NCBI GenBank assembly: GCA_002049455.2
Contig: KV918880.1
Span: forward strand, 124,001 to 188,000
Reading direction: 5' to 3'
DNA length: 64,000 bases
Origin: Porphyra umbilicalis
Taxonomy: Eukaryota; Rhodophyta; Bangiophyceae; Bangiales; Bangiaceae
Shown here: positions 44,520-53,942 of the stretch, piece after piece
Layout of the letters: every line of letters begins with the position of its first letter
Position numbering within the stretch: position 1 is the stretch's first letter
Notes under the pieces: generated by a model
Database searches by the model: none
What the model was told of the DNA's origin: nothing
The model's input: the letters and a program-made list of their open reading frames with translations, nothing else
Translations under genes and position numbers: made by a program

Positions 44520-45830
44520 TGCGCCACAGGGCGCGAAACACACGCGCGCGCCTCGCAACGCGCCGCGCACCCCACGGCTCCTCGCACCGCCCACTGAGTT
44601 GAGCCCCGCGCCACAGTGCTTCTCGCCACGCGCGCAGTTGCGCCGCGCGCCACACACCCAGTGGTGCGTCACGCCACGCGCCCTGCGATGCACGAAGAGC
44701 CCACCGGACTGGGAACGCGTCCTCCCATTGGTTGTGTCAATGTTGACTGACTGTAAACTCGATAAAACTGGCGCCCAACCGAACGGATGGGAATTTCTGG
44801 AAACGACGTGCCGGCCGATGCCAGCGGCTGCGACAGTCCAGGTGGGTCTACGTGCCCACCGGTCGTCGTCCCCGCCGGTCTCCGTCCCCGCCGGCGCCCC
44901 ACGGCGCCCATGCTGGCTCCCGCCGGTGTTCCTTCCCCCCGGTGCTGCTTCCGGCTGGCGCCGTTTCACGCTCTCGCCCCTTCTTTTTCCGCCTCTCCGT
45001 CGCCTGTCGCCCCTCTCAGCCGCCACTCCTCCCTTCCCACACCCTCCGTGCTGGCGTTCCTCCGTGCAAACACCCTCCCCGCTGGCACCCTTTCCCGCTG
45101 GCACCCACCCGTGTTTGTGCCCTGCCCCGCTGGTGCCGTTCCCTGTTGGCGCCTCGCGCTGGCAGTGCCCCTCCCTTCTGGCGCCTCTCGCTGGTGGTGC
45201 GCCTCTCTGGTGTTGCCCTTCCCTGGGTGTGCCCCTCCCTTGTGGCGCCCCTCCCCGGTGGTCCGCATCGGCGCCCTTCGTCGGTGGCGCCCCCTCCTGC
45301 TGGCATCCCTCGCCGGTGGCGCCTCTCACTGGTGGTGCCCCTCCCTTGTGCTGCTGATCCGTTGTGGCGCCCCTCTTTGGTGGCGCCCTTCCCCGGTGGT
45401 CCCCATTGGCGTCCGTCACCGCTTGCGCCCCCCCTTCTGGCATCCCTGCACACTGGCGTCTTTTGCTGTTGTGCCCCTCCCTCGTGTTGCCGTTCCATGG
45501 ATGTGCCCCTCCCTGGTGGCGCCCCTCCCTGCTGGAGCCCCTCCCGGCTGGCGCCCCTCCCCGATGGATCCTCTCCCTGCTTTTGCGCATTCCGGCTGGC
45601 GTACATCCAAGCTGTCGCTCTAGCGCAGGCTCGCACCCATTTGGCAGCCGGCGTTGGGAGCACAGCTGCGTTAGTGGAAATTTTTGTCTGCACAATATGC
45701 AAAAAAAGATGCCCTTCCTTGTTTTGTCGTCCGGTTTCGTCGTGTGGCATCGTAGCATCAAAAATGCCACCAATATGGTCGTGTATTCTTCTTCGAAGAC
45801 AGACACAAGCGGATTTATTTCTCTCTCTCT
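44520..45830. repeat. hAT cargo: CTGGCGCCCCTCCC-type minisatellite
   Basis: Degenerate repeats of 15-30 bp dominate 44830-45650 and read as GGAPPARGATREG-like peptides on the minus strand. A (CT)n microsatellite lies near 45820-45836. I do not accept any gene here. Confidence 0.6.
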
Positions 45831-45989
45831 CTCTCAGTGGTCCAATCAGATAAAAGCATTCGATGACCCAGGCTGACACTGTCCATTTTGATTAAGAGCG
45901 CCCTGATAAACGGGCCCCAAACCGCTCACAACAGGCGCACCCAGTGCACGTCGCTCCGCCCCGCTGGTGCGCACGTTCCCGCCGCACAG

Positions 45990-48700
45990 CCGCAACCGTC
46001 GTCCAGCGCGGCCAGTAGGCGACCACGCTCGGGCTGGGCGAGTGTGCTGGGGGGCACGGCAGGACTGATGGCGTTGTGCTTGAGCAGGTCGGTGGCGTTG
46101 GTGGCCTCGCTGGGGATGCGCCGCGGGCTCGGCGGGGGTGTCGGCGTTGGCCGAGGGCGGTTCGCCGGCGCTGGTCATCGGTGCGGACGGGTGCCCGGGG
46201 GACTCGGGTAAGGTCTTGGCGGTCGGAAAGAGCAAGACGGCAGCGTTGGAGGGCGGGCTGGGCGGGTGCGCGGGGTCTCGGCGGGGAGGTCGGCGTTTGC
46301 CAAAGGCGGCTTTGCCGCGTTCGTGCTCGGTGTGGGCGGGCGTGCGTGAGGCCGGGTGGGGGTGTCGGCGTTGGGCACGGTCGGGTCGTAGGTGCTGGGG
46401 GCCGCGCTTGGGCGGTGCGCGGGGGTCTCTGCGGTTGCGTCAGTGCTTGTAAACCGTGGGTCGGTGGTGGTACTGGTTGGTGTGGGTGGGTGCGCGGGGG
46501 GCTAGGTGGGGATGCTGGCGGTTGGAAAGGGCGGCTCGGCGGCGTTGGTGGTCTGTGTGGGCGGGCGCGCGAGGGGCTCGGCGAAGGCGTCGGCGTTGGG
46601 AAACGGCACGTCGGCGGCGCTGGCGGCCGGGCTGGGCGGGTGCGCGGGGGCGCGGCGGGGTTTTCGCGTTGGTTAACGGCCAGGCGGCGGCGTTGGCAGT
46701 CGGGCTGGGCAGGTGCGCGGGGTCTTGGCGTGCGTGACGGCGTCTTGGAATGGTGGCTTTGCGGTATTGGTGGTCGATGTCGGCGGGTGCGCGCGGTCTT
46801 CACGGGGCTTTCGGCGCTTGCCAAGGTCGACTTCGCGGCGTTGGTGGTCGCTGTTCTATGGTGCGCGTGGGGCAGCGGGGCGGTACCGCCGATTGGCACG
46901 GGCGGGTTTGAGGCGTTGGTGGGCGGGGTGACAGGGTGCACGGGGGGCTGGGCGGGGGTGTCGGCGTTGGGCACGGCCTGGTCGTCGGTGCTGGGGGCCG
47001 TGCTTGGTCGGTGGTCGGGGGACTGACTCTGTGGCGGTCTCGGTATTTGTGGCATGTGGGTCGGCGGGGGTTCGGGTCGTTGTGGGTGGGTGCGTGGCGG
47101 GCTAGGTGAAGCGGTCGGCGGTTGGCAAGGGCGGCTCGTCGGCGTTGGTGGACTGTGTGGGCGGGTGCGCGGGGGGCTCAGTGGAGGCGTCGGCTTTGGG
47201 CAACGGCACATCTGCGGTGTTGGCGGTGGGGCTATCCAGGTGCAAGGGCTCTCGGTGGGGGTGTCGGCGTCTGCCGAGGCCGTCGTTATGGCATTGGTGG
47301 TCGGTGTGGGCGGGTGCGCGGGGCCTCAGAGGAGATGTCGTCGTCTGCGAAGGGCGGACTTGCGGCTTTAGTGGTCGGTGTGACCGCGTGCGCGGGGGGC
47401 TCGGTGGGGGTGTCGGCGTTGGGCACGGTCTCGTTGTAGGAGCTGTGGGGCGCGCTTGGTCGGAGCGCTGGGGACTCTGTGGTTGTGTCAGTGTTTGTAA
47501 ACTGCGGGTCTGTTGTTGTATTGGTAGGTGTGGGCGGGTGCTCGTGGGGCTAGGTGGGGACGTCGGACGCTGGCAAGGGCGGCTCGGCGGCGTTGGTCGT
47601 CGGTGCGGGCGGGTGTGCTGGGGGCTCGGCGGAGATGTCCGCGTTGTCCAACGGCAAGTTGTCCGCGCTGGCGGTCGGGCTGGGCGGGTGTGCCGGGTCT
47701 CGGCGGGGGTTTCGGCGTTCCCTGACGGTGGCTTTGCGGCGTCGGTTGCCGCAGTGGGCGGATGTGCGGTGGGCTGTGTGGGGCTAGTGCCACTTGGGAA
47801 GGGCGGCCCAGTGACGTTTGCTGCTGGTGCGGGCGGAGGCGCGGGGAGATTGGCTGAGGTGTCGGCGTTAGACAACGGCAAGTCGGCGGGGGTGGCGGTC
47901 GGGCTGGGCAGCTGTGCGGTGTCTGGGCGGGGGTGTTGGCGCTTGCCGAGGAGGACTTTGCGGCGTTGGCCGTCAGTGTGGGAGCGTGTGCGGGGGGCTA
48001 GGTGAGGGTGCCGCCGCTTGGCAAGGGCGGCTTTGCAGCGTTGATAAGCGATGTGACCGGGTGCGCGGGGTGCTGGGCGGGAGTGTCAGCGTTGGGCACG
48101 GTCATATTTTCTGTGCTGGGGGCGGTTCTTGGCCGGTGCGCGAGGGACTCTGCGGTTCTCTCATTGCCTCTGAAATGTCGGGCGGTGTTGATATTGGTCG
48201 GTGTGGGCGGAAGCGCGAGCGGCGAGGTGGGAGTCTCGTCGTCAAGCAAGGGCAACTCAGAGGCGTTGGTGGTCGGTGCGTGCAGGTCCGCGGGGTGCTC
48301 GGAGGAGGTGTGCAGCTATGGCAATGGCGGCTCGGCGGCCTTGTCTGTCGGGGTGGGCGGGTACGCTTGGTGCTCGGCGGAGGTGTGGGGCTTTGGCAAG
48401 AACGGTTCGGCGCTAGTGGCCTGTGTGTGGAGGTGCGCGGGGTACTCGGAGGGTGTGTCGGCGTTCGGCAATGGCAAGCCGGAAGCGTTTGCGGTTGGTC
48501 GCGGCAAATGCGCGGGAGGCTCTCAGAGCGTGCCGGCGTATGGCAGCGGTGGCTCGGCGGCGTCGGCGGTCGGTCTGGGTTGGTGCCAGAGGGACTGGGT
48601 GGGGGTGTCGCCGTTGGGCAACGGCCGCTTGGCGGCAATGGTACTCGGCGTCGGGGAAAGGGCGAGAGGCTGGGCGAGTGTGTCGGAGCTTGAAAAGGGC
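45990..48700. repeat. hAT cargo: array of diverged GTCGGCGTTGGGCACGG-type units
   Basis: About 2.7 kb of degenerate tandem units near 90-100 bp, each with GGGCGGGTGCGCGGGG and TCGGCGTTGG. The reverse strand reads as Pro/Thr/Arg-rich frames up to 439 codons and the plus strand as Gly/Arg/Trp-rich frames. Both are explained by the repetition. Confidence 0.65.
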
Positions 48701-49212
48701 TTCGTGGCTTTTAGGATGGTTGTGTACTGCATCTGTGATGCTTTCACATGGTTTATGTTCTTTCTAGGTGGCCTGCCGCTGCCAGGGGGAGTCAGTTTGC
48801 TCCATCGTTGTGCATCCACTGCAGTGATGGTTTTTCAAGCTGCCAGGCGGGTAGGCCAGCTGGCCCGCAGGGGCTGTGAAACCGCTGCGTTTTTAATCGT
48901 GGTCAAGAACTTGGGACTACGCTTACGTCACAGCGGGGGGCAGGTTGCGCAGCACAGTGTAGGTTTTCTCGTGTGAGGCTGCCTGGCCAAGACGCAGGCA
49001 GTGAGGCCGGAACTATGCGCGCTGTCGATTGCAGGCTGCTGTCCATCAGGACGCAGCACGCGCCTGCTTCCGCGCTCGTGATGGTGGACAGGTGACAGCT
49101 GCCTGCTCAACACGTCGCCTTCTGATTCCTATCCACGGGCAAAGAGCCTCGCCACCGCACACACGGGAAAAAAATGCAAAAAAAAGAAGACGAAAGGACC
49201 GACCCGAAACTC
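48701..49212. other. hAT interior 3' of the transposase
   Basis: Non-repetitive spacer of about 500 bp with no gene recognised. It precedes the transposase stop at 49213 and may hold its 3' UTR. Confidence 0.4.
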
Positions 49213-51819
49213 TCACCACAACCCTTCCTCGTCGGTGAGCCCTGAAAACGTATCGCTGTCGCTTGCAGTCGAATTGCCCGACGCCTCGCCGCCGACCGCC
49301 GTGTCAACCAAGATTCGGCTCATGCCAGCACGAGCGCGCGACCTTTCCGCCTCAGACAGGACAGGAACCGTCGACGGGTCGGCAGGAAGAAGGTGGGCGT
49401 TGAAGCGCAGAAGGCAGTGCATCTCCACGTGCTCAGGCAGCATCCTGGAGCGGTCTTTGCGGAGCACCATGCCTGCGACGGAGAAGTCTCGTTCAGATGC
49501 CGCCGACGAGCCAGATGCACCGAGCAGAGCACATGCGACCAAGTGGAGGAGGGGAAAGTCGGCTTCGTGCGAGCGCCAAAACCCAAGCGCGTCGTCGCTG
49601 GCGGTGTGTGTCGTGAGAAAGGTGTCCAGCTCGCGAGTGACGGTGTCCAGCGGCGTGTCAGAGTCGGCAACGTCGCTCTCGTCCGAGTCCCAGCCAACAA
49701 GGGTGGTACGACACATTTGGTGCTCCTCATGCAGCAGACCTTCGCGAGAAGGCGCGCTAGGATTGACTTGCTCGACATGGGCTGCGGTCGCCAACACCGC
49801 ACCACGAGCACGCTCGATCGGGTTCTCCTGCCCAACACGGGCAGCGGCCTTGCGGAGCATCGCAGCTCCCCCTGGAGTGACGAGGGTGGCAGCCAGCACG
49901 GCGTCATTCGCTAGCCAGTTCTTGATGTCGCTCTCCGCGCTGAAGAAGCGCGCGTCGATCTCGTCGTGCAGGATCTTGACGATTGTCGCGGCCTCGTCGC
50001 GCAAACCGTCAGCGTCGCGCGTGGCCTCCAAGGGCACAATCTCGTGCTCGTACATGCGGTTGTCCAGCTCCATGACGTTTGTCCTCTTCTTGTCGAGCCC
50101 GAGGAATAGAAGGATTGCCTCGAGGCCGACGGCTAGCGGCTTCTCGTACGGCTTGGGGCATGGGAAGACACCGAGTCGCATGGTCCGACGCAGCCGGCAG
50201 ACGAGTCCAAGGGCGTCAGCAACCGTCAAACTGGTACTCTGCATCGCCACACACGCCTCGAACGCGGGCTGCAGCACTCCAATCAGGTGGCGGATGGCCT
50301 CCCAATCGGACCTCCATAACCGACGCTCCCGCTGCGCCGCCGTTAGGTCATCCAGCTTCCAAAACTCAACCAGCCTTGGCATGAGGGTGAAAAGTCGAAC
50401 AAGAGCAAGATATGTGGATCCCCACCGAGTTGGAGACTCGGTCAGCAACTTGCGTGGCGCATTGTCCCCATTGAAAGGTACAGAGTTCAGCTTCTCGACG
50501 CTTGCCGTTGACTTGTGGAAGAGGTTTCCAATCTTGCGAGCACGGCTGAGCAAGTCAGCAGCGCCCGGATTTGCTCCACCCGTCCTTGACGTCGACGAAG
50601 AGGATGCCGCGCCCGCCCGTGCCGCTCTTGCCGCCGCCGTCTTGCCCGTTCCGCCAAGGGCAACCTTGACAGCTAAGTGTAAGGTGTGGGCAGCGCATGG
50701 CACCCAGCGTGGCCACAGCTGTGTCAACGCCTTCTTGACGTTTGATCCAGAGTCGGAGGTCGACGAGCTCACATCCTCGTTGCGCACACCATATCGGCGA
50801 AGGAGGCGCTCCGTCCATGACCTGATGTTGTCATGGTCGTGCCGCCCAATGAAGGCAGCCACACCAAGGTGGAGCTCCACAATGGAGAAGGTGCCAGGAT
50901 CGACGCAGCGCAACACGAGGGAGCCGTAAGAGCCGGAGCCGTGCCTCTCCGTCCACAGGTCCGTCACCAAGTGGAAGAATGGCACATCACGGTACAGCCC
51001 TTGTAAGCGCCGCACTTGAGCTCGGAGTTGATCCGTCACAAAGGAGAAGAGATCAAGAAGGATGTTGCGAACGCCGGCTGGTGCTGGGGGATCGTACGAG
51101 ACGCCCAGGCCCCGCACAAATTCAAGCAAGTACTTGTTCTCCGTCAAAGCAAGCGGTGACAAAGTCATCACCAGCATCAGGACGACGCGGACGTGGTGGG
51201 GTCGCGCCTGGGCAGGCGTCATTACTCGGGTCCTTGACGCCGTGAGGTAGCCGTCCAGTGGCCCGCCATGTACGCTACCACCACCGTCCGCTGTCCCCGA
51301 CTTCCTTGTGCGCCATGCGAGCACAGCGGCGTGTCGGCGACGCTGCACGTCATCAACCACGCTTGAAGCGACGATGTTGCCGTAGTGGCGCCAAGCGTTG
51401 CTCGACTTCCCGTGCTTGAGGTAGTAGGTGGCGGTGACCCCGACGAGAGCGCAAACGCGACAACGAACCACAAAGTGACCCCTCTGGCCATCTTCGGCCC
51501 CCGTGAACGTATCCCACAAATCGTTGGCGTGCGGTCGCGTTGTCCAGCACTTCTCCCCGCTCTTGTGGGGGTACCACGTTGCACCCGCATGGAAGATGCT
51601 TGTTGGGCACTGCGAAAAGGATGAAGCCGTGTACGGCCCGATGATAGTAGCCAAATAGTCTTGGCCGCCCGCCGCGGAGGCCGGCGCATTCGCGTTCTCA
51701 TCTGGGCGGCCCTGGGGCGAGAACGGCGTCTGCACCAACGCCACACCTCGACGGGCAGGTGCCACCTCGTCCTCGAGTCCGTCGCTACCGCTGTTGGAGC
51801 CTCCACCGATGGATGCCAT
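49213..51819 (-). CDS. hAT-family transposase
   Basis: I start at the ATG at 51819 (MASIGGGSNSGSDG), giving 868 aa; the frame is open further upstream to 51963. Seen in order: a BED-type zinc finger (WDTFTGAEDGQRGHFVVRC, then CALVG and H-x4-H-like spacing); the first catalytic-Asp region (HLVTDLWTERHGSGSYG); SDSGSNVKKAL with PCAAHTLHLAVKVAL, typical of hAT; SPTRWGSTYLALVRLF (hAT TRWNST-like); a C-terminal hATC dimerisation domain (SAASERDFSVAGMVLRKDRS). No internal stop or frame change. It should bind the element ends and perform cut-and-paste with 8-bp duplications, matching those found. Confidence 0.93.
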   Translation of the reverse strand: MASIGGGSNSGSDGLEDEVAPARRGVALVQTPFSPQGRPDENANAPASAAGGQDYLATIIGPYTASSFSQCPTSIFHAGATWYPHKSGEKCWTTRPHANDLWDTFTGAEDGQRGHFVVRCRVCALVGVTATYYLKHGKSSNAWRHYGNIVASSVVDDVQRRRHAAVLAWRTRKSGTADGGGSVHGGPLDGYLTASRTRVMTPAQARPHHVRVVLMLVMTLSPLALTENKYLLEFVRGLGVSYDPPAPAGVRNILLDLFSFVTDQLRAQVRRLQGLYRDVPFFHLVTDLWTERHGSGSYGSLVLRCVDPGTFSIVELHLGVAAFIGRHDHDNIRSWTERLLRRYGVRNEDVSSSTSDSGSNVKKALTQLWPRWVPCAAHTLHLAVKVALGGTGKTAAARAARAGAASSSSTSRTGGANPGAADLLSRARKIGNLFHKSTASVEKLNSVPFNGDNAPRKLLTESPTRWGSTYLALVRLFTLMPRLVEFWKLDDLTAAQRERRLWRSDWEAIRHLIGVLQPAFEACVAMQSTSLTVADALGLVCRLRRTMRLGVFPCPKPYEKPLAVGLEAILLFLGLDKKRTNVMELDNRMYEHEIVPLEATRDADGLRDEAATIVKILHDEIDARFFSAESDIKNWLANDAVLAATLVTPGGAAMLRKAAARVGQENPIERARGAVLATAAHVEQVNPSAPSREGLLHEEHQMCRTTLVGWDSDESDVADSDTPLDTVTRELDTFLTTHTASDDALGFWRSHEADFPLLHLVACALLGASGSSAASERDFSVAGMVLRKDRSRMLPEHVEMHCLLRFNAHLLPADPSTVPVLSEAERSRARAGMSRILVDTAVGGEASGNSTASDSDTFSGLTDEEGLW

Positions 51820-52290
51820 GGTGCAGATGGCGTAATGAGTTCTCGACAGGGGATGTGGGGGGGTGTCGGCCAGAGACACGCGCTTCCCACCCCTTCGTGG
51901 CTTGACGCGTCGAGGGAACGTCACATTGGCGGCTGGCGCCAGCAACAGCCTGTCTTCCTTCACTCGCTGATCTCAATTCGCCGTTAGGGGCTCACTTCGC
52001 TCGGATGAGAAAGGTGCCTTATTGGACGGTTCGATTACATCCCTGCATGTGGAGTCCCAGGCACGACCGCCGCCGTCCTCTTGACCATTCGTCTTACCGG
52101 ATAAAGCGGAGTGTCTTAAGTCCGATCTGAGTACAGTCTATTCCGGGACCAGAGCTCCGATAAGGACTGCTCTACTCTTCTCCCTGGAACCTGAGTACAT
52201 TAAGAGCTTCCCGCCTCACCCGATATCCCGGACGGATACGATTACCTGGCGCGGATACATCCTTCAAGGATTTATTCCCACCAACCCCTG

Positions 52291-52652
52291 GTTATGAGCC
52301 CCGTGGGCCCTGAGGGGAGGGTTTTCCGAGGGTCCTTTGAGGGTGTCTGAGGAGGGTTTTCCGAGGGTCCTTTGAGGGTGTCTGAGGAGGGTTTTCCGAG
52401 GGTCCGAGGGGAACGGACGGGATAAGAGGGCGAAACGTGAGTGTCGCCTCGAGGCCTTCGACGCGGGCAAGTAAACTTCCGGTCACACAACTCGTGTTTG
52501 TCGCTCGGGGCGCCTTCCCCCGGTCGACGCCGTGCGTGTGTGCTCTTCGGGGTTTTCTTCCGGGGCGGGTATTCCCCGACAGGACTACCCGGCGACACGG
52601 TTTGGCTCGCCCTCCCCCCAAATGGGTGGGGTGGGCTGAGCGTGCTGTCACA
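52291..52652 (+). repeat. G2 3' LTR, second part
   Basis: Continues the LTR after the hAT. It has one more 36-bp GGGTTTTCCGAGGGTCC unit than the 5' LTR. It ends GTCACA, followed by CTATC, the right copy of the G2 target duplication. Confidence 0.88.
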
Positions 52653-53546
52653 CTATCTGCTTTCTCAAGTCGCTCCTTCCGTTTGGTGGGGGTCGCGGAG
52701 CGCTTGCGCGCTGTTGCGTCCGACTCGCTCGAGCCGTCGCTCGGCGAGGACCCACGTGAGGGCGACGGCGGGCCTGGCGTCCCGTGGCCATCGTCCGAAG
52801 AGGACGTGTCCGTCGCGCTGGAGTTGTCGTCGTCCGACGACGTCGGGTTTGACCCAGAGGCAGAGTCATCGGAAGATGAGGAAGGCACGGCGTTAGCCGG
52901 ATCGTCCTTGCGGACGGACTTGCCTTTAGTCACCTTGCTTGTCTTCTTGACGTTCTTGGTCTTGTCACCCGACTGACGGCGAGACTTAGCCACACGGCAT
53001 TCCTCTCCTTGGGAGTCGACCTTGCGCAGGGCCTCGACGTCGTCGACCAACTTGTCATTAGCTTGCGCCAGAGACTCGTTAGTCTGTTCTTGGGCCGTTA
53101 GGCGTCGTTGAAGTGCTTCAACAGCCGCCCTCAGGCTCTCCACCACCTGCATCTGCCCGGAGGCTGCTTGATCCCCAGGGATGGGAGGAGTAGGAGCACC
53201 GTCCGTTGGGGTGTCGGAGGCGGCAGGAGTGCCTTGTCCCCCGCCCGGCGGCCGGTAGCCAGCTGGCAGATTGCCGTCTCTGGCTCGCCGAGTGCCGCCG
53301 ATACCACCAGTAGACCCACTGGACCTGAACAAAGTGTTCCGACTTGGCTAACGCCCTGCGCGCCAACGTGGAAGATCTCAACCGTGATGCCCCCGGCACC
53401 ACGCCCACAAGTCGATGGCTAACGCCCCGCGCGCCAAGCGATCGTATCGACCACGTCACAATGCCACAAGGCAGCGAGGAATTTCTCGGGAACACCGTGC
53501 CGCGAGGCACGATGAAGGCGAGGGTATCCCCTGCTGCTCCACCAGA
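52653..53546 (-). pseudogene. G1 gag N-terminal part and leader
   Basis: Minus strand. A coiled-coil segment (ESLRAAVEALQRRLTAQEQT) is followed by a Lys-rich then Ser/Asp-rich tail (SSSSDDSASGSNPTSSDDDN), interrupted by the G2 insertion. Upstream lies a leader of about 200 bp and the primer-binding-type site TGGTGGAGCAGCAGGGGA at 53527-53544. It belongs to the fossil described as G1. Confidence 0.65.
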
Positions 53547-53942
53547 TGTCGTATTAATAACGTTGGTTCAATTACCTGTGTATTGAGACCGACCGTAGCC
53601 AAGCAATAAAGCGAGTTCTATCGCCGTCGCGGCGAGGAAGAAAGACCTTTTTGTTGAACGGCATCCGATGGGGAGCCGGGTGGTGCCCACGACGGCGATG
53701 CCGGACCCACGGTGATTCAATATAAACGAGGGCACCGGTCGATCGACCGTCAGATCACAAGCGATTGTAATGAATGCCGGCAGACAGATAAGACAGGCAA
53801 GCGAACAAACAATAAAAAAAATGAACAGTGCGGAAGTAACCCCCCAAAGCGCGTGCCACAGGCCAATTCCCACAGTACATGGGCTTTGGCCAGTCAAGGG
53901 GGCTACTTGTGGCAATTTGCCAATTGCGAGCAGAGTTATGCG
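53547..53942. repeat. G1 LTR-like repeat, third copy of the palindrome tip
   Basis: TGTCGTATTAATAACG through to GAGCAGAG. It is roughly 93% identical to the reverse complement of 32800-33204, and its inner part matches 23767-24046 directly. It stops abruptly at a GC-rich array at 53943. Confidence 0.75.

Larger units (their letters stand above)
44061..52290 (-). mobile_element. 8.2-kb hAT transposon with intact transposase gene
   Basis: The ends CAGGGATTGGTGGAATCC and (complement) CAGGGGTTGGTGGGAATAAA lie between perfect 8-bp duplications GTTATGAG (44053-44060 and 52291-52298). The corresponding empty sequence appears at 35096-35103 in the other LTR (GTTATGGG), which confirms the insertion. 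The transposase gene is on the minus strand near the right end. The remaining 5 kb is non-coding minisatellite cargo, which makes this far longer than ordinary hAT elements (about 2.5-5 kb). Intact ends plus an open transposase suggest it may still be mobile. Confidence 0.92.
34771..52652 (+). mobile_element. LTR element G2, non-autonomous, with three nested transposons
   Basis: Bounded by the 5-bp duplication CTATC. The 5' LTR is 34771-35428. The 3' LTR is 43722-44060 plus 52291-52652, split by the hAT element. LTRs begin TGTGAC; the ends are GTCGCA (5') and GTCACA (3'). They are about 97% identical by eye apart from one extra 36-bp repeat unit, so the element is fairly young. The primer-binding-type site is 35431-35448 and the purine tract is 43711-43721. 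Without the nested elements the interior is only about 2.4 kb. It holds a short plus-strand frame and an open region on the opposite strand, with no pol genes, so it needed help in trans. It inserted into G1 gag. Confidence 0.88.
33091..53942 (-). mobile_element. LTR element G1 (gag/protease), old, interrupted
   Basis: Minus-strand retroelement remnant. Gag-type sequence lies at about 52.65-53.33 kb and 33.8-34.77 kb, protease sequence at about 33.2-33.9 kb, and LTR-like sequence at 53547-53942. A primer-binding-type site sits beside the LTR. No reverse transcriptase or integrase is seen. The gag region is split by LTR element G2 (duplication CTATC at 34766-34770 and 52653-52657). The LTR-like repeat at 53.5-53.9 kb and its relative at 32.8-33.2 kb lie in opposite orientation, which is not normal for one LTR pair. 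The element is clearly broken, with several breaks. Gypsy-type affinity is inferred from the protease and zinc knuckle. Confidence 0.7.

Noticed and set aside
45892-47211. A 439-codon minus-strand Pro/Thr-rich frame
   Set aside because: Explained by the array of about 90-100 bp units in the hAT cargo; the plus strand is equally open.
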